Positions 20,733-32,409 of a stretch of DNA of 64,000 nt are shown here, piece after piece. Position 1 is the first letter of the stretch, and each line of letters starts with the position of its first letter. The notes under the pieces were generated by a model that searched no databases, was not told where the DNA came from, and saw nothing but the letters and a program-made list of their open reading frames with translations. The position numbers were made by a program, and so were the translations under genes. This DNA is from Nocardiopsis gilva YIM 90087 (GTDB lineage Bacteria > Actinomycetota > Actinomycetes > Streptosporangiales > Streptosporangiaceae): assembly GCF_002263495.1 (NCBI RefSeq), contig NZ_CP022753.1:4464001-4528000 (forward strand), given 5' to 3'.

Positions 20733-20738
20733 ATTGTC
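20733..20738 (-). promoter_or_regulatory. Candidate -10 of a leaderless recO-uppS promoter
   Basis: On the minus strand GACAAT lies 6 bases before the recO GTG. The overlapping GGAGG is only 1 base from the start codon and cannot serve as a normal ribosome site. The -35 is not clear. Confidence 0.4.
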
Positions 20739-20969
20739 GCGGATGCGCGAGGCGGACGTGCGCACGCGGGGGATTCGGCCCTCCCCTACGGCGTCCCCGC
20801 TCCCCGGTTGCGCGCCCCGCGCGGCCGCGTCCCGCACCGATGCGGAGTCGCCCGCACACCCGAAGAGCCCGCGTTTCCCCGGATTTCAGCCTCATGCTCC
20901 CCTTAGGACACGATTTGGTCTACGATCGCGCGAGCACCGACATTCCCTACCGAACGGGGGCTGGCTGTC

Positions 20970-21899
20970 ATGGCACGCGGACGCCGTCGATTGCCGAGAA
21001 ACCGCGACGAATCGCCCGGGGCGCGGCAGAGACCCAGGCCGTCCACCCGGTCGTCCACAGCGCGCGACCGGTGGAAACGGCCGCTCATCGGGGCGCTGGT
21101 CGCCGTTCCCGTCGGGCTCGGCGTGGCCGCCGGGCTGGTCCTCGTCTCGGTACCCCAGGGGCACGGCCCCGCCCAGGCGGGCTCGGACGCCGGGAGCGCG
21201 TTCCCGGACGACCGTCTACCACCCGCCGTCTCCGACGACGATTTCTTCGACGACGACACGGACAGCGGCAAGGACGACACAAAAGGCACGGACTCCGCCC
21301 CGTCCGCCTCCGGCGACTCCGGCCAGCGCGAGGCCGCCGCGACCGCCGAAGGCAAGGTCGAGGCCTCCGAGTCTCCGAAGGACGACAGCGACGGCTCCGG
21401 CTCGTCCAAGGGCGGCGACTCGACCGGGTCCGCGGGATCGTCGAGCGGCTCGGACTCCGCGGGCGGCTCCGACGGCGCAGGGGGCTCCTCCGCGTCGGAC
21501 GCCCCCTCCTCGTCCTCCCCCTCGGGCGGCTCCTCCGCCCAGACTTCCCAGGTCGTCACCCTCGTCAACTCGGAGCGCGCCTCCGCCGGATGCGGGCCGC
21601 TGCGGGTGGACGACCGGCTCACAACGGCCTCCCAGAAGCACAGCGAGGACATGGCCGCCCGCGACTACATGGCGCACGAGACGCCCGAGGGCAAGAGCCC
21701 CCAGCAGCGCGCCCAGGAAGCCGGGTACACCGCCTGGTCCGGCGAGAACGTCGCCGCGGGCTACTCCTCCGCCGAAGACGTGATGGACGGCTGGATGAAC
21801 AGCGAGGGCCACCGCGCGAACATCCTCAACTGCGACTTCAAGGCCATCGGCGTCGGCGAGGCCGACGGCCGCTGGACGCAGAACTTCGGCCGGGAGTAA
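20970..21899 (+). CDS. Membrane-anchored CAP-domain (SCP/PR-1) protein
   Basis: A 309-residue protein with a basic N-terminus, a signal-anchor helix at about 32-54 (LIGALVAVPVGLGVAAGLVL), a long Ser/Gly/Asp/Ala-rich linker (about 60-190), and a C-terminal CAP domain of about 120 residues. The CAP part has VVTLVNSERASAGCGPL, HSEDMAARDYMAHETPEG, SGENVAAG and GWMNSEGHRANIL, with the His/Glu/His cavity residues. It should sit outside the membrane on a flexible stalk. CAP proteins bind lipids or act in cell-wall contexts; the exact role is unknown. It is monocistronic. Confidence 0.85.
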   Translation: MARGRRRLPRNRDESPGARQRPRPSTRSSTARDRWKRPLIGALVAVPVGLGVAAGLVLVSVPQGHGPAQAGSDAGSAFPDDRLPPAVSDDDFFDDDTDSGKDDTKGTDSAPSASGDSGQREAAATAEGKVEASESPKDDSDGSGSSKGGDSTGSAGSSSGSDSAGGSDGAGGSSASDAPSSSSPSGGSSAQTSQVVTLVNSERASAGCGPLRVDDRLTTASQKHSEDMAARDYMAHETPEGKSPQQRAQEAGYTAWSGENVAAGYSSAEDVMDGWMNSEGHRANILNCDFKAIGVGEADGRWTQNFGRE

Positions 21900-21917
21900 C
21901 CCGGCCCCGCAGACACC

Positions 21918-21954
21918 GGCGGCCGGTGCCCTCCCAGGGAGGGCACCGGCCGCC
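21918..21954 (+). terminator. Terminator hairpin after the CAP-domain gene
   Basis: An 18-bp perfect inverted repeat (21918-21935/21937-21954) around one central base, 19 bases after the stop. It is followed by CTTTC. Confidence 0.85.
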
Positions 21955-21970
21955 GCTTTCGCTCCGCCTC

Positions 21971-22050
21971 GCCCCTTCCGTTGATCTCGGAGATATTGGG
22001 GCCTCACGAGCGATTTTGACCCCAATATCTCCGAGATCAACGGAAGGGGC
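21971..22050 (+). terminator. 31-bp perfect palindrome between convergent CAP-domain gene and leuA
   Basis: Perfect 31-base arms (21971-22001/22020-22050) with an 18-base loop, 22 bases after the leuA stop on the minus strand. It probably works as a terminator, but the stem is far longer than needed, and a separate terminator for the plus-strand gene already precedes it. It shares tips (GTTGATCTCGG) and the loop word GCGATTTT with the palindrome at 9229-9290. Confidence 0.85.
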
Positions 22051-22071
22051 TGTGACTGCGGTAGTGAAAGG

Positions 22072-25876
<3,805 letters not shown>

Positions 25877-25900
25877 CTTCACTGAACCCTTCACGTGCTA

Positions 25901-25935
25901 GGGGGTTTTAGGGGGTCCGCCGGCGGGCCATGGGG
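25901..25935 (+). other. Four G-tracts upstream of gcl (G-quadruplex candidate)
   Basis: Plus-strand G-runs at 25901-25905, 25911-25915, 25924-25926 and 25932-25935 with loops of 5, 8 and 5 bases, just upstream of the gcl start on its template strand. It meets the loose G4 pattern; whether it folds is unknown. Confidence 0.3.
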
Positions 25936-26093
25936 TGCGGCCAACACCCCGGTCGCCGGTTCTCGCGCGGAGCACAGATATAAGTCGCGAGTCCTGACGG
26001 CCAGAACCGCCGGCGGAAACCCGTTCTCTCGGGTCACACGACCGGGCCTTCTCACTCGACTCCGTTCAGCGGACCCAACCCTCTCAAGATCGG

Positions 26094-27038
26094 TTACTTC
26101 TCGGCCGTCGCGGACAGCTGCTCCACGAGCTTGAGCAGCGCGGAGTGGTCCAGCCCACCGTCGCCCTGCGCCTTGAGCGCGCCCACGAACTGCGCCACCA
26201 GGGCGCCGAGCGGAATCGTGACCCCGGCCTCGCGGGCGGCGGTCGTCACGATCTTCATGTCCTTGTCGTGCAGGGCGATGCGGAATCCCGGCGTGAAGTT
26301 CCGCTCGCGCATCTGGTCGCCCTTGCGGGTCATGACGGTGCTTCCGGCCAGTCCGCCGTTGAGCACCTGCAGCCCTGCCTCGGTGTCGACGCCGTGCGCC
26401 TCCAGGAAGACCAGGGCCTCGGCGACGAGCTGGATGTTCCCGGCGACGATGAGCTGGTTGGCGGCCTTGACCGTCTGTCCCGCGCCCGCGGGGCCGACCA
26501 GGACCGGAGTGGTGCCCAGCACGTCGAACACGGGGCGGGCGGCGTCGAAGTCGGCCTGCGCGCCGCCGACCATGATGGAGAGCTTGGCCTCGATGGCGCC
26601 GGCCTCGCCGCCGCTGACCGGGGCGTCGAGGACCCGGAAGCCGCGCTCGGCGCCTTCGGCCGCGAGCGCGCGGGAGACATCGGGGCGGATGGTGCTCATG
26701 TCGATGACGAGGGCCCCGGGCGCCGCGTTGGCGAACACGCCGTCCTCGCCGAGGAGGACGGACTCGACGTCCGGGGAGTCGGGGACCATCGTGATGACGA
26801 CGTCGGCGTCGGCGACGGCCTCAGCGATGGACAGGGCGGCGTGGCCGCCCTGGGCGGCCAGCTTCTCGGTCTTGCTCGGGTCGAGGTTGACGCCGGTGAC
26901 CCGGTAGCCCGCCTTGACCAGGTTGACGGCCATGGGCAGGCCCATGATGCCGAGCCCGATGAACGCGATGCTGCCGTCCCGGACGGGCTCCGGGGCCAGG
27001 ACGTCGCCCTTGTGGGAGAGGTCGTGCGCGGTGGACAT
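26094..27038 (-). CDS. glxR: 2-hydroxy-3-oxopropionate (tartronate semialdehyde) reductase
   Basis: A 314-residue beta-hydroxyacid dehydrogenase that reduces tartronate semialdehyde to D-glycerate with NAD(P)H. Seen: the Rossmann motif FIGLGIMGLPMA near residue 27, substrate loop APVSGGEAGAIEAKLSIMVGG near 140, and the catalytic Lys in GQTVKAANQLIVAGNIQ. The ATG at 27038 has AAAGGA 6 bases upstream. It is between hyi and gcl, whose products supply or share its substrate, so the reductase role is well supported by context. Confidence 0.93.
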   Translation of the reverse strand: MSTAHDLSHKGDVLAPEPVRDGSIAFIGLGIMGLPMAVNLVKAGYRVTGVNLDPSKTEKLAAQGGHAALSIAEAVADADVVITMVPDSPDVESVLLGEDGVFANAAPGALVIDMSTIRPDVSRALAAEGAERGFRVLDAPVSGGEAGAIEAKLSIMVGGAQADFDAARPVFDVLGTTPVLVGPAGAGQTVKAANQLIVAGNIQLVAEALVFLEAHGVDTEAGLQVLNGGLAGSTVMTRKGDQMRERNFTPGFRIALHDKDMKIVTTAAREAGVTIPLGALVAQFVGALKAQGDGGLDHSALLKLVEQLSATAEK

Positions 27039-27116
27039 GTCGTGTCCTTTCCTCGTGGAGGTGGAAATCGTGGGGGCCGGGTGCCGTCTCGGCGTCCCGG
27101 CGGGAGGGCGCGGACG

Positions 27117-27941
27117 TCAGCGCTTCAGCCAGCCGAAGCTGTCGGCGCTGGGGACGGTCGGCTTGTACTCCAGGCCGACATAGCCGTCGTATCCGCCGGC
27201 CTGCGCGGCGGACAGCAGGGCGTCCAGCGGAAGCTCTCCGGTACCCGGTTCGCCGCGGCCGGGGGCGTCGGCGATCTGGATGTGCCCGAACTCCGTGGCG
27301 TGGTCGCGGACGACCGCGGCGACGTCGTCGCCGTTGACCGCCAGGTGGAAGAAGTCGGCGAGGAGGGCCACGTTGGCCGCCCCGGCCTTGGTGGCCTCGG
27401 CGACGAAGGCGAGCCCGTCGGCTGCGGTCTTCAGCGGGTAGTCCGCCGAGCCGCTGATCGGTTCGATCAGGACGGTGCCGCCGATCTTCTCGACCGCCTC
27501 GGCCGCTGCCAGCACGCTCTCCAGGGCGAGGCGGTCCTGCTCGGCCGGGTCGACACCCTCCTGGCGCAGGCCGTACAGGGCGTTGAACGCCCGGGTGCCG
27601 GTGCGCTCGGCGATGCCGATGACGACGTCGATGTTGTCGCGGAACTCGCCGACGCGGTTGGGCTGGGACAGCACACCGCGGTCGGGGCCGGGCAGGGCTC
27701 CGGCGAAGAAGTTCAGACCGGTGAGGCGGACACCCGCGTCGTCGAGCGCCGTGGTGAAGGCGTCGACCTCCTTGTCCGCGGGAACCGCGCTCTCGAACGG
27801 CCACCAGAACTCGACCGCCTCGAACCCCGCCGCGCGCGCGGCGGCCGGGCGCTCGTGCAGGGGCAGCTCGGTGAACAGCAATGAGCAGTTCACGGTGTAG
27901 CGCAGCGTGTGCCCCGATGCGCCGCCCGGTGCCTGGCTCAT
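27117..27941 (-). CDS. hyi: Hydroxypyruvate isomerase (TIM-barrel)
   Basis: A 274-residue AP-endonuclease-2/xylose-isomerase-like barrel of the Hyi/OtnI family. It starts LRYTVNCSLLFTELPLHERP; metal ligands fit IEPIS and the ADFFHLAVNGDD and HIQIADAPGRGEPGTGEL segments. Hyi interconverts hydroxypyruvate and tartronate semialdehyde, feeding glxR. The ATG at 27941 has AGGAGG 6 bases upstream; the open frame continues 121 codons further but without family similarity. It is the first gene of hyi-glxR-gcl, divergent from uraD. Confidence 0.9.
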   Translation of the reverse strand: MSQAPGGASGHTLRYTVNCSLLFTELPLHERPAAARAAGFEAVEFWWPFESAVPADKEVDAFTTALDDAGVRLTGLNFFAGALPGPDRGVLSQPNRVGEFRDNIDVVIGIAERTGTRAFNALYGLRQEGVDPAEQDRLALESVLAAAEAVEKIGGTVLIEPISGSADYPLKTAADGLAFVAEATKAGAANVALLADFFHLAVNGDDVAAVVRDHATEFGHIQIADAPGRGEPGTGELPLDALLSAAQAGGYDGYVGLEYKPTVPSADSFGWLKR

Positions 27942-28315
27942 GTCTCGCCTCCTCGAACAGGGTGTGTTTTCCACGATTCGAAAACTACTTTTCGCTTGAA
28001 GGAATGATTTGAGTGTGCGTGTCCGCCGTGGCCTTGTCAACCACCCCCCGACGCCCAACCGAGGGGCGGGGGTGGTTTGTCCGGAATCGGCACGGCGCAG
28101 AATCTTGACAACAGCCGTGTGATCGGCGCTACAGTCCGACATGTAAAAGGGAGTTTCTGCACTACGAAATCTGTACGAAGCACGGGGTGCGGCCGCCATC
28201 GCCCCTGGTAGCGGCCCGTGGCCCCGTCCGCAGGTCACCGGTTGGCGTGCGCGTTGGCCGACGAGGCCGATGCACGGCCGCCAACCGGAAGACGACCTGC
28301 CCACTGGAGAAACGC
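27942..28315 (+). promoter_or_regulatory. Divergent control region of the glyoxylate (hyi) and urate (uraD) operons
   Basis: 374 bases. For uraD, TTGACA (28105-28110) and TACAGT (28130-28135) form a candidate promoter, though the 19-base spacer is long. Two dyads of the form TTTC-N8-GAAA are present, one near hyi (27968-27983, extendable to GTTTTC/GAAAAC) and one downstream of the uraD start site (28154-28169). They are candidate operators for the IclR-type regulator at 38909; this is inference. GGAG at 28306-28309 serves uraD. Confidence 0.5.
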
Positions 28316-28852
28316 ATGCCTGACAGCACCACGGGAGAGGCGGTGAGCGACCCGGGCCTGCGGCGCGTCAACGCGCTGCCACCCGAGGAGTTCCGCACCG
28401 AGTTCGCCCGCTGCCTCGACGTCGACCGCTGGGTCCGCGCCCTGGAGGGCGAGCGCCCCTTCGCCTCACGCGAGGCGCTCCTCTCCGCCGCCGACACCCA
28501 CGCCCGGCACATGACCGACGACGAGGTGCGGACCGCGATCGCCCGGCACCCCCGCATCGGCGAGCGCGCGGGTGGCGACGACACCGAGTCGACGTGGTCC
28601 CGGGGCGAGCAGTCCGCCGTCACCGCGGCCGGCGCCGACGCCGAGGTCGCGTTCAAGGCCGCCAACGCCGACTACGAGGCCCGCTTCGGCCATATCTACC
28701 TCGTCTGCGCCAGCGGGCGTTCCAGCGAGGAGCTGCTGGCCGACCTGCGGCACCGGATGGACAACGATCCGGCCACCGAGACCCGCGTCGTCGCCGGGGA
28801 GTTCCGCAAGATCGCACTGCTGCGCGTCGGAAAGGTACTGGACGGATCATGA
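28316..28852 (+). CDS. uraD: 2-oxo-4-hydroxy-4-carboxy-5-ureidoimidazoline (OHCU) decarboxylase
   Basis: A 178-residue all-helical enzyme that decarboxylates OHCU to S-allantoin. The hallmark HPRIGE (catalytic His78) is present, as are the C-terminal FGHIYLVCASGRSSEELL and E-T-R-V-A-GEFRKIALLR segments. The ATG at 28316 has GGAG 6 bases upstream. The stop overlaps uraH by 4 bp (ATGA), forming a uraD-uraH-uricase order that matches consecutive pathway steps. Confidence 0.94.
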   Translation: MPDSTTGEAVSDPGLRRVNALPPEEFRTEFARCLDVDRWVRALEGERPFASREALLSAADTHARHMTDDEVRTAIARHPRIGERAGGDDTESTWSRGEQSAVTAAGADAEVAFKAANADYEARFGHIYLVCASGRSSEELLADLRHRMDNDPATETRVVAGEFRKIALLRVGKVLDGS

Positions 28853-29193
28853 GCCACGTGACCACGCACGTTCTGGACGCCGCCCTCGGCCGCCCCGCCA
28901 CCGGGGTGCCGGTGCGCCTGGACGCCGCCGAAGACGCGGAGCGCTCCTCCTGGAAGCCGGTGGCCAGCGGCGCGACCAATGACGACGGGCGCGTCCCCGA
29001 CTTCGGTCCCGACCAGCTGCCGGCCGGGACCTACCGGGTCACCTTCGACACCGCCCGCTACTTCGACCGCACCGGCCAGCGGGGCTTCTACCCCGAGGTC
29101 AGCGTGGTCTTCGACCTCAGCGACGAGGACGCCCACTACCACGTCCCGCTCCTGCTGAGCCCATTCGCCTTCTCGACCTACAGGGGGAGCTAG
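28849..29193 (+). CDS. uraH: 5-hydroxyisourate hydrolase
   Basis: A 114-residue transthyretin-related protein hydrolysing 5-hydroxyisourate to OHCU. Diagnostic features are THVLDAALGRPA at the N-terminus (active-site His7), an Arg in the middle strand, HYHVPLLLSPFAFSTYRGS at the end, and the C-terminal YRGS that separates enzymes from transthyretins. It is coupled to uraD by an ATGA overlap. Confidence 0.95.
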   Translation: MSHVTTHVLDAALGRPATGVPVRLDAAEDAERSSWKPVASGATNDDGRVPDFGPDQLPAGTYRVTFDTARYFDRTGQRGFYPEVSVVFDLSDEDAHYHVPLLLSPFAFSTYRGS

Positions 29194-29391
29194 ACGACCC
29201 ACGGAAACCGACGTTTTCCCTCTTCGAGTGCGTGATAGGTCCTTCCGCATGACCAGCGGTCCTCCCTCGGGCGCACCAGACGCGGCACTCCACTGACGCC
29301 CCGGAGTCCCCGCCCGGCGGGCCCCGCGTGCGCGGACACCGCGTCGGCAGATCCTCCATACATTCCTGACACCGGATGGAGTTGACCCCAC

Positions 29392-30291
29392 GTGGGAATC
29401 CGACTCGGAGACAACCAGTACGGCAAGGCCGAGGTACGCCTGGTCCACATCGACCGCGGTACCGACGTCCACCGCATCAAGGACATCAGCGTCACCTCCC
29501 AGCTGCGCGGCGACTTCGACGCCGTGCACGTGGAGGGCGACAACGCCAACTGCGTCCCCACCGACACGCAGAAGAACACCGTCTACGCCCTCGCCAAGGA
29601 GAACAACGGCGTCGGCGCCATCGAGGACTTCGCCCTCCTGCTCGCCCGGCACTTCGTCGACGAGCACGACTGCGTCGAGGGCGCCCGCCAGGAGATCGAG
29701 GAGTACGGCTGGGACCGCATCGACACCGCTGACGGCCCGCACGACCACTCCTTCGTCCGCCGCGGCGGCGAGACCCGCACGACGGTCGTCACCAAGGACG
29801 GCGACCAGGAGTGGGTCGTCTCCGGCCTGGACGGACTGACCGTGCTCAAATCCACGGGGTCGGAGTTCCACGGCTACCCCAAGACGAAGTACACGACGCT
29901 CAAGGAGACCACCGACCGGATCCTGGCCACCGATGTCACCGCGCGCTGGCGATACGTCGGTACTGACGGCATTGCCTGGGACAAGGCCTACGCGTCGGTC
30001 CGGGCGATCCTGCTGGAGACGTTCGCGACCACGCACAGCCTCGCCCTGCAGCAGACGCTGTACGCGATGGGCACGGCCGTGCTGGAGGCGCACCCGGAGA
30101 TCGCCGAGGTGAAGTTCTCCATGCCCAACAACCACCACTTCCTGGTCGACCTGTCCCCGTTCGGGCTCGACAACCCCAACGAGGTGTTCTTCGCGGCCGA
30201 CCGCCCCTACGGCAAGATCGAGGCCACCGTCGAGCGCGACGACGCCCCTGACGCCGGCCGGGCGTGGGAGACGGTCCCCGGCTTCGTGTGA
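29392..30291 (+). CDS. Urate oxidase (cofactor-free uricase)
   Basis: A 299-residue T-fold enzyme oxidising urate to 5-hydroxyisourate. Catalytic residues are visible: Lys in NQYGKAEVRLVHI, Thr in PTDTQKNTVYALAKE, and His in SMPNNHHFLVDLSPFG; GSEFHGY is the substrate loop. Length and ends are normal for pucL-type uricases. The GTG at 29392 has GGAG 10 bases upstream. The 198-base gap after uraH contains a GGAAA-N7-TTTCC dyad (29203-29219), so it may have its own promoter. Confidence 0.95.
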   Translation: MGIRLGDNQYGKAEVRLVHIDRGTDVHRIKDISVTSQLRGDFDAVHVEGDNANCVPTDTQKNTVYALAKENNGVGAIEDFALLLARHFVDEHDCVEGARQEIEEYGWDRIDTADGPHDHSFVRRGGETRTTVVTKDGDQEWVVSGLDGLTVLKSTGSEFHGYPKTKYTTLKETTDRILATDVTARWRYVGTDGIAWDKAYASVRAILLETFATTHSLALQQTLYAMGTAVLEAHPEIAEVKFSMPNNHHFLVDLSPFGLDNPNEVFFAADRPYGKIEATVERDDAPDAGRAWETVPGFV

Positions 30292-30298
30292 TCCCGCG

Positions 30299-30357
30299 GC
30301 GGCGCGACGGCCGGGGCGGTCCAGGTCCCCTCGGCCCCGGCCCGTCATGCGCCGCCC
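30299..30357 (+). terminator. Imperfect hairpin after uricase
   Basis: GC-rich arms around 30299-30317 and 30334-30357 pair with a few bulges. The sequence CCCCTTTTCCCCC follows at once, so a terminator is likely. Confidence 0.55.
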
Positions 30358-30574
30358 CTTTTCCCCCGCTCCTCCCCCACCCCACTCCCGTGAGAACCGC
30401 ACGTCCGCGCGTGCGGTGACGGGCGTCGAAGGCGTCGATCCGCCCTCCACCGGCGTCTCCTTCGTGTCCCCGCAGTGCCCAACCACCCGCAACGACCCGA
30501 TCTCCCACCGGTCGACCTCCCCGCGCCGGTGATCGGGACCGGGCAGCATAGATCGCAAGGGGCTGGAAACCGGC

Positions 30575-31999
30575 ATGAGATTCTCAAAGTCCGCCAAGGA
30601 CGACTCGGCCGCAACAATCGCCACCGCGAACGACCCGGAGCACTCCACCACGGGCCTCCCTGCTGACGGGAGCCCGCCGACGCGGCCCGAGGACCAGTGG
30701 CTCCCCCCGAAACTGCTCCTCCTCTACGGGCTGCAGCACATCCTCACCATGTACGCCGGAGCCGTCGCCCCCGCCCTGGTCCTCGGGGCCGCCGCCGGGG
30801 TCGACGCCGCCGGGATGGGCGTCCTCATCAGCGGCGCCCTGCTCGCCTCCGGGGTCGCCACCCTGCTCCAGAGCCTGGGGCACCGGCGCATCGGCGCGCA
30901 GATGCCGATCGTCGTGGCGGCCTCGTTCGTCCCCGTGGGCGCGATGACCGGCATCGCCGGTGACCACGGACTGCCCGCGGTGTTCGGCGCCTCCCTAGCC
31001 GGAGGGCTCTTCGCACTGTGCCTCACCCCGTTCTTCGGGCAGCTCGTCCGCTTCTTCCCGCCGGTCGTGACAGGCACCATCATCACCGTCATCGGCCTGT
31101 CCCTGATGCCGGTGGCCGTGGGCTGGATCACCAACGGCCACACCGCCGTGGTGGACGGGGCCGAGACGTCCGTGCCGACCCTGGGCGACCTCGGGCTGGC
31201 CGCCGCGACACTCGGCTGCGTCCTGCTGTTCTCCCGGGTCCTGCCGGGGCTGCTCGGCCGGATCGCGGTTCTCCTCGGCCTCGCCGCCGGAACGCTGATC
31301 GCGCTGCCCTTCGGCAAGGTCGACTTCGGCGCGGTGGCCGAGGGGCCGGTGTTCGCGCTCGGCTCCCCCTTCTACTTCGGCTTTCCGGAGTTCCGGGTCG
31401 CGGCTGTGCTGACCATGTGCGTCATCATGCTGGTCGTGCTGACCGAGGGCGCGTCGCACATCATCGCGGTCGGCGAGATCACCGGGTCGCGCGTCGACGC
31501 CGCGCGGATCTCGGCCGGGCTGCGCGCCGACGTCAGCGCCTCACTGGTCGGCCCGATCTTCAACGCCACCCCGGGCAGCTCGTTCGCGCAGAACATCGGG
31601 CTACTGGCGCTCACCGGTGTGCGCAGCCGCTACGTCGTGGGCACGGGCGCGGGCCTGCTGATCGTCCTCGGACTGTTCCCGGTGCTCGGGCGGGCCGTGG
31701 CGGCCATCCCCATGCCGGTCCTGGGCGGGGCCGGGCTGGTGCTGTTCGGCAGCGTCGCCGCCAGCGGAATCCGCACCCTGGGCCGGGTCGACTTCTCCGA
31801 CAACCTCAACCTCATCCTGGTGGCCACGTCGCTGGGCTTCGGCCTCATCCCTCTGGCCGCCCCGGGCTTCTACGAGGGATTCCCCGACACCATCGAACTC
31901 GTGCTGCACTCCGGCATCGTCGCCGCGGCGGTCAGCGCGATCCTGCTGAACCTGTGCTTCCACATCATCGGCGGCCGACGGCCCAGCATTCGACGGTGA
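30575..31999 (+). CDS. Nucleobase:cation symporter-2 family permease (xanthine/urate type)
   Basis: A 474-residue NCS2/NAT transporter with about 14 membrane segments after a polar N-terminus. Conserved sites: LYGLQHILTMYAGAVAPALV in TM1, RIGAQMPIVVAASFVPVG (QH-type and TM3 region), LTEGASHIIAVGEITG in TM8, and the NAT signature region FNATPGSSFAQNIGLLALTGVRSR. Position after uricase suggests urate or xanthine uptake for the pathway; specificity cannot be read directly. AAGGGG lies 12 bases before the ATG. Confidence 0.9.
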   Translation: MRFSKSAKDDSAATIATANDPEHSTTGLPADGSPPTRPEDQWLPPKLLLLYGLQHILTMYAGAVAPALVLGAAAGVDAAGMGVLISGALLASGVATLLQSLGHRRIGAQMPIVVAASFVPVGAMTGIAGDHGLPAVFGASLAGGLFALCLTPFFGQLVRFFPPVVTGTIITVIGLSLMPVAVGWITNGHTAVVDGAETSVPTLGDLGLAAATLGCVLLFSRVLPGLLGRIAVLLGLAAGTLIALPFGKVDFGAVAEGPVFALGSPFYFGFPEFRVAAVLTMCVIMLVVLTEGASHIIAVGEITGSRVDAARISAGLRADVSASLVGPIFNATPGSSFAQNIGLLALTGVRSRYVVGTGAGLLIVLGLFPVLGRAVAAIPMPVLGGAGLVLFGSVAASGIRTLGRVDFSDNLNLILVATSLGFGLIPLAAPGFYEGFPDTIELVLHSGIVAAAVSAILLNLCFHIIGGRRPSIRR

Positions 32000-32409
32000 C
32001 GCGGTCGTAGGAGATCTCCCCGCCGCCGATGGCGGTGACGCTCCCGACCCGGCGGATGCCACGCCCGCCAACCAGCCGCCGCGGACCCCGCGGTCCCCTC
32101 GGTCACCAGCGCGAGGTCGGGCGCGCTGGTGACCGCAGCGGGTTCCGCCCCGAAGAGCAATGATTCGTGCACGGTGGGCCGGGGGCGTAGCGGATGTCAT
32201 CGAGATGGACAATCCTCCACCCATGATATGGCCGATTGTGGCCAATCGACTCCGCTGCGCAACCGACCCTACCTGCCGAATGCCGGATTTGGCGGCAAAT
32301 CAGGCACGAGATCTGTCTTGTTCAAGTATTGACGATTCACTCCCATATATCTCAAATGGGCAGTGCAGTTCAGCGCCTCACCTCCCCCACATCCCCCACA
32401 GGAGGCACT
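32000..32409 (+). other. Intergenic region with possible gene remnant and AT-rich upstream sequence
   Basis: 410 bases. On the minus strand, 31985-32172 encodes protein-like segments in two frames (HESLLFGAEPAAVTSAPDL, then VGSVTAIGGGEISYDRVTVE), as if a small gene had been broken by an indel; I could not place it in a family. From 32200 to 32370 the sequence is AT-richer and probably holds the promoter of the carboxypeptidase gene. GGAGG at 32401-32405 is that gene's ribosome site. Confidence 0.35.
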
